A DNA stretch of 16,282 nucleotides from NCBI RefSeq assembly GCF_023091155.1, contig NZ_JAHWXK010000005.1, forward strand, positions 1 through 16,282. Reading direction: 5' to 3'. The position numbers were made by a program, and so were the translations under genes. Origin of the DNA: Microbacterium sufflavum (lineage in GTDB: Bacteria; Actinomycetota; Actinomycetes; Actinomycetales; Microbacteriaceae). Shown here one piece after another: positions 1 through 5,928 of the stretch. The stretch's first letter is position 1; every line of letters starts with the position of its first letter. The notes under the pieces were generated by a model. It worked only from the letters and a program-made list of their open reading frames with translations. It was not told where the DNA came from and did not search any database.

Positions 1-41
1 CGGTGGGCCCTGCCGGGATCGAACCGACGACATCCACGGTG
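1..41. repeat. Left att core (attL side), 41-bp terminal direct repeat with tRNA 3' half
   Basis: The first 41 bases are identical to bases 16242-16282. Read on the minus strand they give an anticodon-stem 3' strand (CGTGG), a 5-nt variable loop (ATGTC), a T-arm (GTCGG-TTCGATC-CCGGC) and an acceptor 3' strand (AGGGCCC) followed by A and CCG. This is the 3' half of a tRNA, the classic target of tyrosine integrases, and int lies about 360 bp away. The preceding bases CAC put C at anticodon position 36, so the tRNA would read a G-starting codon; valine is a guess. The identity of the repeat is seen directly; the att role is inferred. Confidence 0.85.
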
Positions 42-98
42 GAGTCCCCACGGTTGGCACCCATCGTAGACCTCTTCGGCGAACGGGCTGCGTCCTGA
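42..98 (+). CDS. 3' end of HTH repressor gene when the genome is circular
   Basis: Joining the right end to base 42 keeps the reading frame of the HTH gene that starts at 15992. It adds 18 residues (ESPRLAPIVDLFGERAAS) and stops with TGA at 96-98. That TGA overlaps the ATG of the next gene as TGATG, the same tight coupling used throughout this genome, which strongly supports the joined frame being real. In the integrated form this piece is cut off from the rest of its gene and has no start of its own. The circular-form protein would be 115 residues. Confidence 0.75.
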   Translation, partial: ESPRLAPIVDLFGERAAS

Positions 99-259
99 TG
101 TACATGGCGTCGACGTGCACTCATTGCGGCGCGGAGTTCTACCGCGAGCCCGCCCAGTCGCTCAGCGGCTTCATGCGGCAGCTCTACTGCCGCGAACCCG
201 AGTGCGTGTCGGACCGCCGCCGAACACAGCGCCAGGCGCGGCAACTGCGTACACCGTAG
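98..259 (+). CDS. Small zinc-ribbon protein, 53 aa
   Basis: This short frame starts with ATG overlapping the TGA of the circularised HTH gene (TGATG). It encodes a basic protein with CTHC near residue 7 and CREPEC near residue 31, a four-cysteine pattern expected to bind one zinc, followed by an Arg/Gln-rich tail. Its place between repressor and integrase suggests a role in lysogeny control or recombination, but I do not recognise a named family. There is no clear Shine-Dalgarno, so translation is probably coupled to the HTH gene in the circular form and poor in the prophage. An in-frame ATG at 104 is an alternative start. It is too short for usual gene-length cut-offs. Confidence 0.6.
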   Translation: MYMASTCTHCGAEFYREPAQSLSGFMRQLYCREPECVSDRRRTQRQARQLRTP

Positions 260-398
260 CCGCCGCCGGCATGCGTGAACGACGCGCTCAGCGAATCGCC
301 GTGATTCCTGGGCGCGTCGGTCGTCGCGAGCCGATTTCGCGCCTCCATACGGTCAGATCACAGGCTCAGAGGGGGCCTCACCACACGAGGGAGTGACC
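260..398 (+). other. Intergenic region upstream of int
   Basis: This 139-bp gap is one of the few sizeable non-coding gaps. It ends in GAGGGAG, a good ribosome site for the integrase ATG at 399. A short inverted repeat (GAATC at 293-297, GATTC at 303-307) is visible. In the prophage this region, or host DNA beyond base 1, would have to supply any int promoter; I see no convincing -35/-10 pair. Integrase arm-type sites could lie here but I cannot define them. Confidence 0.4.
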
Positions 399-1277
399 AT
401 GCACGACAAGGACCGCAACGCGCTCGACCTGTTCATCGACTACCAGCGCGCCCAGAACCTCGCCGCCACCACGATCCGCAACCGCCGGAGCATCCTAACG
501 ACCTTCGCCCGGAGAACGGGCGGGCTCGTCGACACCGACGTGTTCACGCTCCGCCGGTACATCGGCCGCGACGACGACGTGAGCCCCGGCACTCGCCGAA
601 CCGAGCGCGGCGCGCTGATCGCGTTCTACACCTTCCTGCACGACGAGGGCCTCCGCGCCGACAACCCCACGACGAAGCTGCCCGTCGTCCGCGTGCCCAA
701 GGGACTCCCCCGGCCGTTCACGCCCGAACAGATTGACGCGATGCTCAACTCCGGCGCCTACGCCAAGACGCGCGCGATGATCCTGCTCGGGTACTACCAG
801 GGCTTCCGGGTGTCGTCCATCGCGCGCGTCCGCGGCGAGGACATCGACCTCGCCGCGCGCACGATCAGCACGACCGTGAAGGGCGGCAAGGTGCGCCTGC
901 TCCCGCTGCATGACGTGATCGCCGAGCTCTCGAAGTCGATGCCACCCCACGGGTACTGGTTCCCCGCCCGCGATGGCTCCGCCGGGCACGTCCGCCCGTC
1001 GTCGGTCACCGACCTCATCACGAAGGCGAAGCTCCGCGCCGGCATCCTCGACCCTAGGCTCACCCCGCACTCACTCCGCCACGCGTTCGGCACCGACCTC
1101 GTAGAGCAGGGCGTCGACATCCGGGTGGTGCAGGAGCTGCTCGTGCACGAGCACCTCTCGACCACGCAGATCTACACGCAGGTGAGCGACCGCCGCAAGC
1201 AGGACGGCATCCGCACGCTCGCGCCGCGCGAGGTGCCCGCTCGATCCGGGAGGGCTGCCGCTAAGATCGCGGCATGA
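399..1277 (+). CDS. int: Tyrosine integrase
   Basis: This is a 292-aa site-specific recombinase that would join attP to the tRNA attB and, with a directionality factor, excise the prophage. Residues 5-95 form the SAM-like core-binding domain and about 105-270 the catalytic domain. The catalytic set is visible: R137 (GFRVSS), a lysine in VKGGK (161 or 164), H224 and R227 (HSLRH), H250 (LLVHEH) and nucleophile Y259 (QIYTQV). It is short and lacks an obvious arm-binding domain. ATG 399 is chosen over GTG 393 because GAGGGAG sits 5 nt upstream of it. The C-terminus is RAAAKIAA, resembling an ssrA-type degradation tag. Its stop overlaps the lipoprotein start (ATGA). In the circular form it lies downstream of the HTH gene in one rightward unit. 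Confidence 0.95.
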   Translation: MHDKDRNALDLFIDYQRAQNLAATTIRNRRSILTTFARRTGGLVDTDVFTLRRYIGRDDDVSPGTRRTERGALIAFYTFLHDEGLRADNPTTKLPVVRVPKGLPRPFTPEQIDAMLNSGAYAKTRAMILLGYYQGFRVSSIARVRGEDIDLAARTISTTVKGGKVRLLPLHDVIAELSKSMPPHGYWFPARDGSAGHVRPSSVTDLITKAKLRAGILDPRLTPHSLRHAFGTDLVEQGVDIRVVQELLVHEHLSTTQIYTQVSDRRKQDGIRTLAPREVPARSGRAAAKIAA

Positions 1278-1546
1278 GGCGAGTCTCCGCGATCCTGGTC
1301 ACTGCTGGCACGCTGCTCGTTGCCGCGGGGTGTGCACCGACGGCGAGCCCCGACGACGCCGCGTGGTCCGAGTGCATCGCCTTCTACGACGAGCACGAGC
1401 CCGAAGGGATCGTGGACGCGGAGAGCGGCGACACGTTCGACAGCGAGCGCATCTGTCACAACATGATCGGCCACCGCGGTCAGGACGAGTTCACGGCATT
1501 CTGGAACGATCCTGACCGGGTGGCCGAGTATGCGCGCGGGTTCTAG
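1274..1546 (+). CDS. Small secreted lipoprotein, candidate superinfection-exclusion or moron gene
   Basis: This is a 90-aa protein with a basic N-terminus (MRR), a hydrophobic core and a lipobox-like VAAGC, giving lipidation at C20 after signal peptidase II cleavage. The mature part is acidic, with C34 and C61 able to form a disulfide, and has no recognised domain. It starts inside the integrase stop (ATGA), so it is translationally coupled to int. Small membrane-anchored lipoproteins beside integrases in temperate phages often block DNA entry of related phages, but that role is an inference from position and type only. It ends on a CTAG shared with the convergent holin gene. Confidence 0.8.
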   Translation: MRRVSAILVTAGTLLVAAGCAPTASPDDAAWSECIAFYDEHEPEGIVDAESGDTFDSERICHNMIGHRGQDEFTAFWNDPDRVAEYARGF

Positions 1547-1887
1547 AGGTCGCGGCGGAGCTTGTCGCTAACGTCGATCGGGCCGGTATCGACCTCGACG
1601 AGTGCCTGCGGCGCGTGCTCGGCCAGCTTCGCTTTCAGCGCGGAGATCTCGTCATCCTTGCGCGAGAGCGTGCCGTTCGTGTTCGTCTTGATCGTCTCGA
1701 TCTCCTTGTTCTGCTGAGCCTGCATCGCTGCCAGCCCACCGAACCCGCCGAGCAGGGCGAGGAGCTGGAACAGGAAGTTGACGAGAGTGGCGGTCGCGTC
1801 GGGCCGAATGAGGAGCATGACGAACACGCCAACCGTCCCGACGCCAGCGATGCACGCGATGATGATGAAGATGAGCTGCTTGTTCAT
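1543..1887 (-). CDS. Holin
   Basis: This is a 114-aa protein with two hydrophobic segments, about residues 4-27 (IFIIIACIAGVGTVGVFVML) and 33-55 (TLVNFLFQLLALLGGFGGLA), then a charged, coiled-coil-prone tail (residues 56-90). That layout and its position 12 bp after an endolysin fit an actinophage holin, which forms membrane lesions timing host lysis. The tail includes TNGTLSRKDDEI, typical of this type. The start ATG at 1887 has AAGGA about 10 nt upstream. It is the last gene of the leftward train. Its stop TAG overlaps the stop of the opposite-strand lipoprotein, leaving no room for a terminator between them. Confidence 0.85.
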   Translation of the reverse strand: MNKQLIFIIIACIAGVGTVGVFVMLLIRPDATATLVNFLFQLLALLGGFGGLAAMQAQQNKEIETIKTNTNGTLSRKDDEISALKAKLAEHAPQALVEVDTGPIDVSDKLRRDL

Positions 1888-1899
1888 TGAGTGGTGTCC

Positions 1900-2085
1900 T
1901 TACTTGATGGGCATGGTGTCGGACCACGCCTTGAACTCCTCAAGGGGCACCGTGGGTGCGCTCGCGAGGAAGTTGGGCGAGACGAACCGGGCGAACAGCA
2001 CCCCGGCGTTGCTGCGCATGATCGCGTAGCAGCCGCCGCGGTGGGAGCCGGCCTTTCCCTGGATGTTGATGTAGGTGGCGGTCAT
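1900..2085 (-). CDS. Possible internal-start product: C-terminal endolysin module, 61 aa
   Basis: Within the endolysin frame, ATG 2085 is preceded by GAGGAGG five bases upstream, a stronger ribosome site than many full-length genes here have. It would yield a 61-residue protein equal to the whole C-terminal module, starting exactly after the acidic end of the Pro-rich linker. Some endolysins make such extra wall-binding subunits that assemble with the full-length enzyme. That this happens here is an inference from the site and the domain boundary. The GAGGAGGAC also simply encodes Glu-Glu-Asp, so chance is possible. Confidence 0.45.
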   Translation of the reverse strand: MTATYINIQGKAGSHRGGCYAIMRSNAGVLFARFVSPNFLASAPTVPLEEFKAWSDTMPIK

Positions 2086-2526
2086 TTCGTCCTCCTCGGA
2101 CTCGATGGGGTTGGGGCTGGGGGTAGGGGTGGCGGAGCCGCCGGCGGCGTGGCCGGCACCGACGACGCGGTCGGGGTCGAAGAACCGCCAGTACCCTTCC
2201 GTCGTGGCGTGGCCAGATACCTCGCTGTGAAGGTGAGGGCCGGTGGAGTTACCGGAGTTGCCGACGTAACCGAGCTGCGTGCCCTCGACTCCGCGCGAGC
2301 CCTTCCGGGGGCAACCGTCGTGCGAATCCATGTGGTGGTAGCCCACCAGCGGGCCGCCGTCGTAGCGCACCCAGATGTAGAACCCGCCTCGGGAGTTGTG
2401 CCCGAGAGACTCGACGGTGAACGGCCCGGATGCGCGAATCACTGCGCCGCGGCGCTGCGGATAGTCGACGCCGGAGTGACCCGCGTAGGTGGTCGGGTTG
2501 CTGAACGGGACGGGGAGTTTAGGCAC
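1900..2526 (-). CDS. lysA: M23-family endolysin
   Basis: This is a 208-aa peptidoglycan endopeptidase (zinc metallopeptidase, lysostaphin-like fold). Numbered from GTG 2526, zinc ligands H17 and D21 (AGHSGVDY) and H100 (GPHLHSEV) are present, with H98 and the GYHHM motif (H64/H65) completing the active site. The catalytic domain covers about 1-120, then a Pro/Thr/Ser linker (SATPTPSPNP) leads to a C-terminal module of about 60 residues that may bind the cell wall. GTG 2526 is chosen because GGAGG lies 6 nt upstream and the codon overlaps the fibre gene's stop (GTGCCTAA); a further upstream ATG would overlap the fibre gene much more. A strong internal start at 2085 could give the C-terminal module alone. 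No signal peptide is seen, so export should need the holin. Confidence 0.92.
   Translation of the reverse strand: MPKLPVPFSNPTTYAGHSGVDYPQRRGAVIRASGPFTVESLGHNSRGGFYIWVRYDGGPLVGYHHMDSHDGCPRKGSRGVEGTQLGYVGNSGNSTGPHLHSEVSGHATTEGYWRFFDPDRVVGAGHAAGGSATPTPSPNPIESEEDEMTATYINIQGKAGSHRGGCYAIMRSNAGVLFARFVSPNFLASAPTVPLEEFKAWSDTMPIK
2083..2097 (-). promoter_or_regulatory. Internal ribosome binding site in the endolysin gene
   Basis: On the minus strand GAGGAGG-ACGAA-ATG is read at 2097-2083. The purine run matches the anti-Shine-Dalgarno core well and the spacing is usable, and the ATG is in frame with the endolysin. Confidence 0.5.
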
Positions 2527-3304
2527 GGCCGGCCTCCAGGGCTGCGAGCCGGTCCTCGAAGGTGTCGAGCTGGTCGAGGGCGTCTTGGAGCGCGCCAATC
2601 GCCACGAGCGCGAGACGCTCGTAGTGCACGCTGAGCGCGTCGCCGTTCTCGTCGAACACGACGAACTCGGACAGGCCAGCGTCGATCAGCTCCTCCGCGA
2701 TCACGCCGACATCGACGGGCGCCTCCTCCCAGCCTTCGCCGAACACGTCCGCGCGGAGCCGGTAGGAGACGACGCGGATAGCGCGGAGCTGCTCGCGCGT
2801 GTACGTCCGATCCTTGATTTCTTTCTTGAACCGGCGCGCCGACGGGCTGATGCCGACGCGGCCGTCGCCGTTGCGGTACATGGCGACGTACGACGATGTC
2901 ACCGCGGTGAGCGCCGGCATGTAGAGCGGACCCTGGTCGATGGTGCCGCCCCATCGGGCGATGTAGTTGACGAAGAGACTGTTCACCGTGCCGAGCGGTA
3001 CCGCGTGGTTCGCGGCCGTCGGGGCGGCGCAGATGAGTCGGCCGGCGGCGTCGTACCGGGGCACCTTGTTAAACACGCTGCCGGTGCCGTCGAACACTTC
3101 CGCCTTCGGGAGCGCGCCGAGATTGATGAGTGCCTGCACGGCGGTGTTGGCACCGGTTCCTCCGGCGGCGATCGACCGGATGCCAGCGGCGAACTGCGCG
3201 ACGTAGTCGCGACTCTTGTTGATCTCGTCCCATCCGTCGCGGCGGTCCTCGTTGCCGTCGAGGATGTCCATGCCGGCGGCGAACGCGGCGTCTCCGTTTG
3301 CCAT
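2519..3304 (-). CDS. Tail fibre with S74 intramolecular chaperone domain
   Basis: This is a 261-aa receptor-binding or baseplate fibre protein. Residues 1-45 form an adaptor-like segment; 46-64 hold the tail-fibre signature AAGGTGANTAVQALINLG; about 85-150 form a small head domain. From about 153 to the end is a peptidase S74 chaperone: SARRFKKEI is the usual SDxRxKxxI start, with S155 and K160 at the Ser/Lys dyad spacing, then PVDVGVIAEEL, VHYERL and a final coiled coil. In this family the domain trimerises the fibre and then cleaves itself off next to the serine. The start at 3304 overlaps the previous stop by one base (TAATG); longer upstream readings run into the neighbour. The stop lies within the endolysin start. 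Confidence 0.88.
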   Translation of the reverse strand: MANGDAAFAAGMDILDGNEDRRDGWDEINKSRDYVAQFAAGIRSIAAGGTGANTAVQALINLGALPKAEVFDGTGSVFNKVPRYDAAGRLICAAPTAANHAVPLGTVNSLFVNYIARWGGTIDQGPLYMPALTAVTSSYVAMYRNGDGRVGISPSARRFKKEIKDRTYTREQLRAIRVVSYRLRADVFGEGWEEAPVDVGVIAEELIDAGLSEFVVFDENGDALSVHYERLALVAIGALQDALDQLDTFEDRLAALEAGRA

Positions 3305-5568
3305 TAGATGGCCTCCTCTGTCCAGGACTCTCCGACCGGAGAGTCGAGCCAAGAATCGCCCGCGGGGATAAGCACCCAGGCGGACGGGGGCGTGTCGGTG
3401 GTCCGTGAAGTGGTGGTGACGGTGTTCGCGCCGATGTCGAACTCGACGCGGTCGGCCGTGCCGATCTGGATGGGCGTGCCGTCCAGCAGCGCGGAGAACG
3501 TCTGTTCGGCGTGCTCGGTCCAGTCGGCTTGCTTGGTCGCGGTGACGGTGCGCCCGCGGCCCTGCGCGCGCGTGACGGCGTATTGAGCGCGACCGGGGCC
3601 GGGGTAGGGCGCGCGAATCTCGCGGCGGATGATCTTGGTGGCACCGGGGATCGCGTACGTGTCGTACATGGTCTGTTCGATGCCGTCGTCGTCGGTCCAC
3701 GTGTACGCGAGCACGATGCCGTCGAACCAGTCCTCGGCGGAGCGCGAGAGCTGCTCGCTCGCCTGCGTGATGTTCACCCGCTCGCGGAAGGTCTGTGTGC
3801 CGGTCTCCCGGTAGCTGGCGTCGCGGAGCGTCCACCGCCGCCGCTCGTCGCACACGAGCCGGAACCCGGACGCCTGCACGAGTGGCGCGAGGAACTGGAG
3901 CCCGGAGACGCCGGCGCGCCAGGTGAGCGCCGCAGGCGGGCGCTCGACGGTCGGCGTGCGGGTGGACGTGGAGTTGTGCGCGGCGGCCTGGAACTCGTAC
4001 TCATAGCGCGCCGTGTCGGGGGTCGCGCCGTCGAAGTACTCGACGAGCTCGTCGCCCTCGTAGAGCATCGACATGGTCGCGTAGTGGAGGTTGCCGGCGG
4101 CGTTGGCGAGGGTGCTGACGTAGGGCACGGCCTCCTCTGCACCGGGCGGGCACTTCGCGATGACGGCGACCTGTCGGAATGCGGTCACGTCGGAGTTGAC
4201 GAGCGCGCCGAGCGCGGTCGAGGATGCGACCGAGCCGCCCGCGCTCCACCACTGGATCGCGGCGCGCGCCTGGCGGGCGGTGCCGGAGCAGATGTACGCG
4301 AAGAACACGTACCACTTGCCCGGCGTCACCCGGTACCGCGAGGTCACCGGGACGACGTTCGACTCACCGGCGGACGCCGTCCAGCGATACGCGGTGTTGC
4401 CGACAGGCGGAAGCGGGGTGTTCATCACCACCCGGCCACCGGACGATGCGCCAGAGCCTGTCTGCCAGCCGACGGCGTCGAGGGCAAGCCTCGGGTTCGT
4501 GATCTGATTCACGACCTGCCAGTACGCGGTCACGTCCGCGTCGGTCGGGCCCGGCTGCAATGCGGCGCCGATCTTGCCGAGCACGTAGTTGACCACGCCG
4601 CGGAGCGACGCCTGGTGCGCCCGCGGGCCCTTGTCGTCGGCGAGCTGCGCATAGTCGTCGAGCACGGCCTCGTCGGATGCGAGCTGGAGCGTCACGGTCG
4701 CGGACTCGCGGGTTGGCGTCGCCTCGCGGATGCCGAGGTCGAACGAGCGTGGCGAGCCGTCAGGCACCTGCTCCCAGCCCGTCTGCGTGCGGGTTTCCAT
4801 GACTGATGCGGACGCGTTCGCTGCGCCAAGCCAGCGGGTGCGACTCAGGACGCCGGAGGGATCGGTACCGCCGTCGAAGGGCTCCCCTACTGCCGTCACA
4901 CCGGTCTCCACGACGGCACCCGTGACGTATGCGCGAACGGTGGTCGACGACGAACCGCTGACTCGGTTGACGAAGAACGACGAGTACGCGCCCGCCGCGA
5001 TGATGGCGGTGGCTCGGATGAACATCCATGCGTTCGCCGGGAGGTCAACGCCGTACGCACGGTAGCCGGGTTCGGTGACGAGAACCCATGCGCCGATCGC
5101 GCGGGCGGGAGTGCCTGTATTGGCGAGCGAGTCGAGGTTGTAGAGCGTCACGAGCGCCGAGTTCGTCCCGGTCGAGCGCTGTTCGACCGCCGTTGCGATA
5201 CCCAGCGGGTGCGCGATAGGAGGTGTCACGCCGCGAATCGACGGGTTCGTCGTCACCTGGTTGCTGAGCCACCCGGTGGTGTTCGTCGCGCGCGGGTTCA
5301 GTGCCCGGTTACGACGCTGCTCGACCCACGGCGTGTACACGGGCTCGAGGTGCGATTCCGGATACACGTCGAGCACCAGCCGACGCGCGTCCCTCGGGTC
5401 GAGGTCGTCGAGGAGGATTGGGTCGGGCACGGAGAGCACCACGCTGCCCGTGAGGTGAGGAGCGCGCGCGGAGTCAAGCGCGATGCGGCCGGCGTCCTCG
5501 CGCACGGCGACGGGAACGTCGGGGAGGCCGAGCACTCGGGCGGCGTAGTACGGCTGCGCGAGGGTCAT
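3304..5568 (-). CDS. Large minor tail (baseplate/tip) protein
   Basis: This 754-aa protein is the largest in the window. The first 85 residues look like an adaptor to the tail tip. Two similar beta-rich modules follow: residues about 88-256, starting NRALNPRATN and ending in a FDGGT...WLGAANASAS stretch, and about 357-537, starting QITNPRLALD and ending in YFDGATPDTARY...AAAHNSTS. The 'N..NPR...W' opening and 'FDG.T' closing are common in carbohydrate-binding-like modules of actinophage minor tail proteins. The last 200 residues look like a separate baseplate domain. It starts with an ATGA overlap to the previous gene. A role in adhesion to surface glycans is inferred. Confidence 0.8.
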   Translation of the reverse strand: MTLAQPYYAARVLGLPDVPVAVREDAGRIALDSARAPHLTGSVVLSVPDPILLDDLDPRDARRLVLDVYPESHLEPVYTPWVEQRRNRALNPRATNTTGWLSNQVTTNPSIRGVTPPIAHPLGIATAVEQRSTGTNSALVTLYNLDSLANTGTPARAIGAWVLVTEPGYRAYGVDLPANAWMFIRATAIIAAGAYSSFFVNRVSGSSSTTVRAYVTGAVVETGVTAVGEPFDGGTDPSGVLSRTRWLGAANASASVMETRTQTGWEQVPDGSPRSFDLGIREATPTRESATVTLQLASDEAVLDDYAQLADDKGPRAHQASLRGVVNYVLGKIGAALQPGPTDADVTAYWQVVNQITNPRLALDAVGWQTGSGASSGGRVVMNTPLPPVGNTAYRWTASAGESNVVPVTSRYRVTPGKWYVFFAYICSGTARQARAAIQWWSAGGSVASSTALGALVNSDVTAFRQVAVIAKCPPGAEEAVPYVSTLANAAGNLHYATMSMLYEGDELVEYFDGATPDTARYEYEFQAAAHNSTSTRTPTVERPPAALTWRAGVSGLQFLAPLVQASGFRLVCDERRRWTLRDASYRETGTQTFRERVNITQASEQLSRSAEDWFDGIVLAYTWTDDDGIEQTMYDTYAIPGATKIIRREIRAPYPGPGRAQYAVTRAQGRGRTVTATKQADWTEHAEQTFSALLDGTPIQIGTADRVEFDIGANTVTTTSRTTDTPPSAWVLIPAGDSWLDSPVGESWTEEAI

Positions 5569-5927
5569 GCCGTCACCTCAACGAATGGAACGTTCACGAT
5601 CCACACGACGCGCGTGTCGGGGTCGAGAGAGACAGTCAGGTCTCCTTCCGCCACCACGAACGACATGCCCACGGAGGGGACGGCGGCGTCGGTGAGGAGG
5701 AGCACCTGCGGCACGCTGAACACGCCGAAGGCGGCGACAGCCTCCGTCTCTGTGGGGAAGACGCACTTGAGCGAGCCCCGCCGCGGTCCAGCGGCGCGGA
5801 GCGTCACGTCGGGGTTCGACTGGTTCAAGATGTCGTGAATGACGGTGCGCGCCTCGCGGGTCGCGGTGTACCCCTCGATCACGCGGGGAGTGATGGAGCC
5901 AGCGGCGTGTGTGATCGTCGAGGCCAT
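5565..5927 (-). CDS. Minor tail protein, 120 aa
   Basis: This is a 120-aa, mostly beta protein between the tape measure and the large minor tail protein, where distal-tail or tail-tip adaptor proteins sit in siphoviruses. It has no signal or membrane segment. Motifs such as PRVIEGYTATREARTVIHDI followed by a Phe/Val-rich C-terminus suggest a small beta-sandwich, but I do not recognise a named family. ATG 5927 is chosen: it follows the tape-measure stop by one base. A longer upstream reading would overlap the tape-measure end. Its stop overlaps the next start (ATGA). Confidence 0.75.
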   Translation of the reverse strand: MASTITHAAGSITPRVIEGYTATREARTVIHDILNQSNPDVTLRAAGPRRGSLKCVFPTETEAVAAFGVFSVPQVLLLTDAAVPSVGMSFVVAEGDLTVSLDPDTRVVWIVNVPFVEVTA

Positions 5928-5928
5928 G

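Noticed and set aside
271..396. Possible 41-aa Arg-rich frame upstream of int
   Set aside because: No ribosome site, no motif and very biased composition; more likely the non-coding int leader.
3511..4806. Long + strand frame opposite the large minor tail protein
   Set aside because: Same shadow pattern; the minus-strand protein has clear repeated modules and tight start/stop overlaps.
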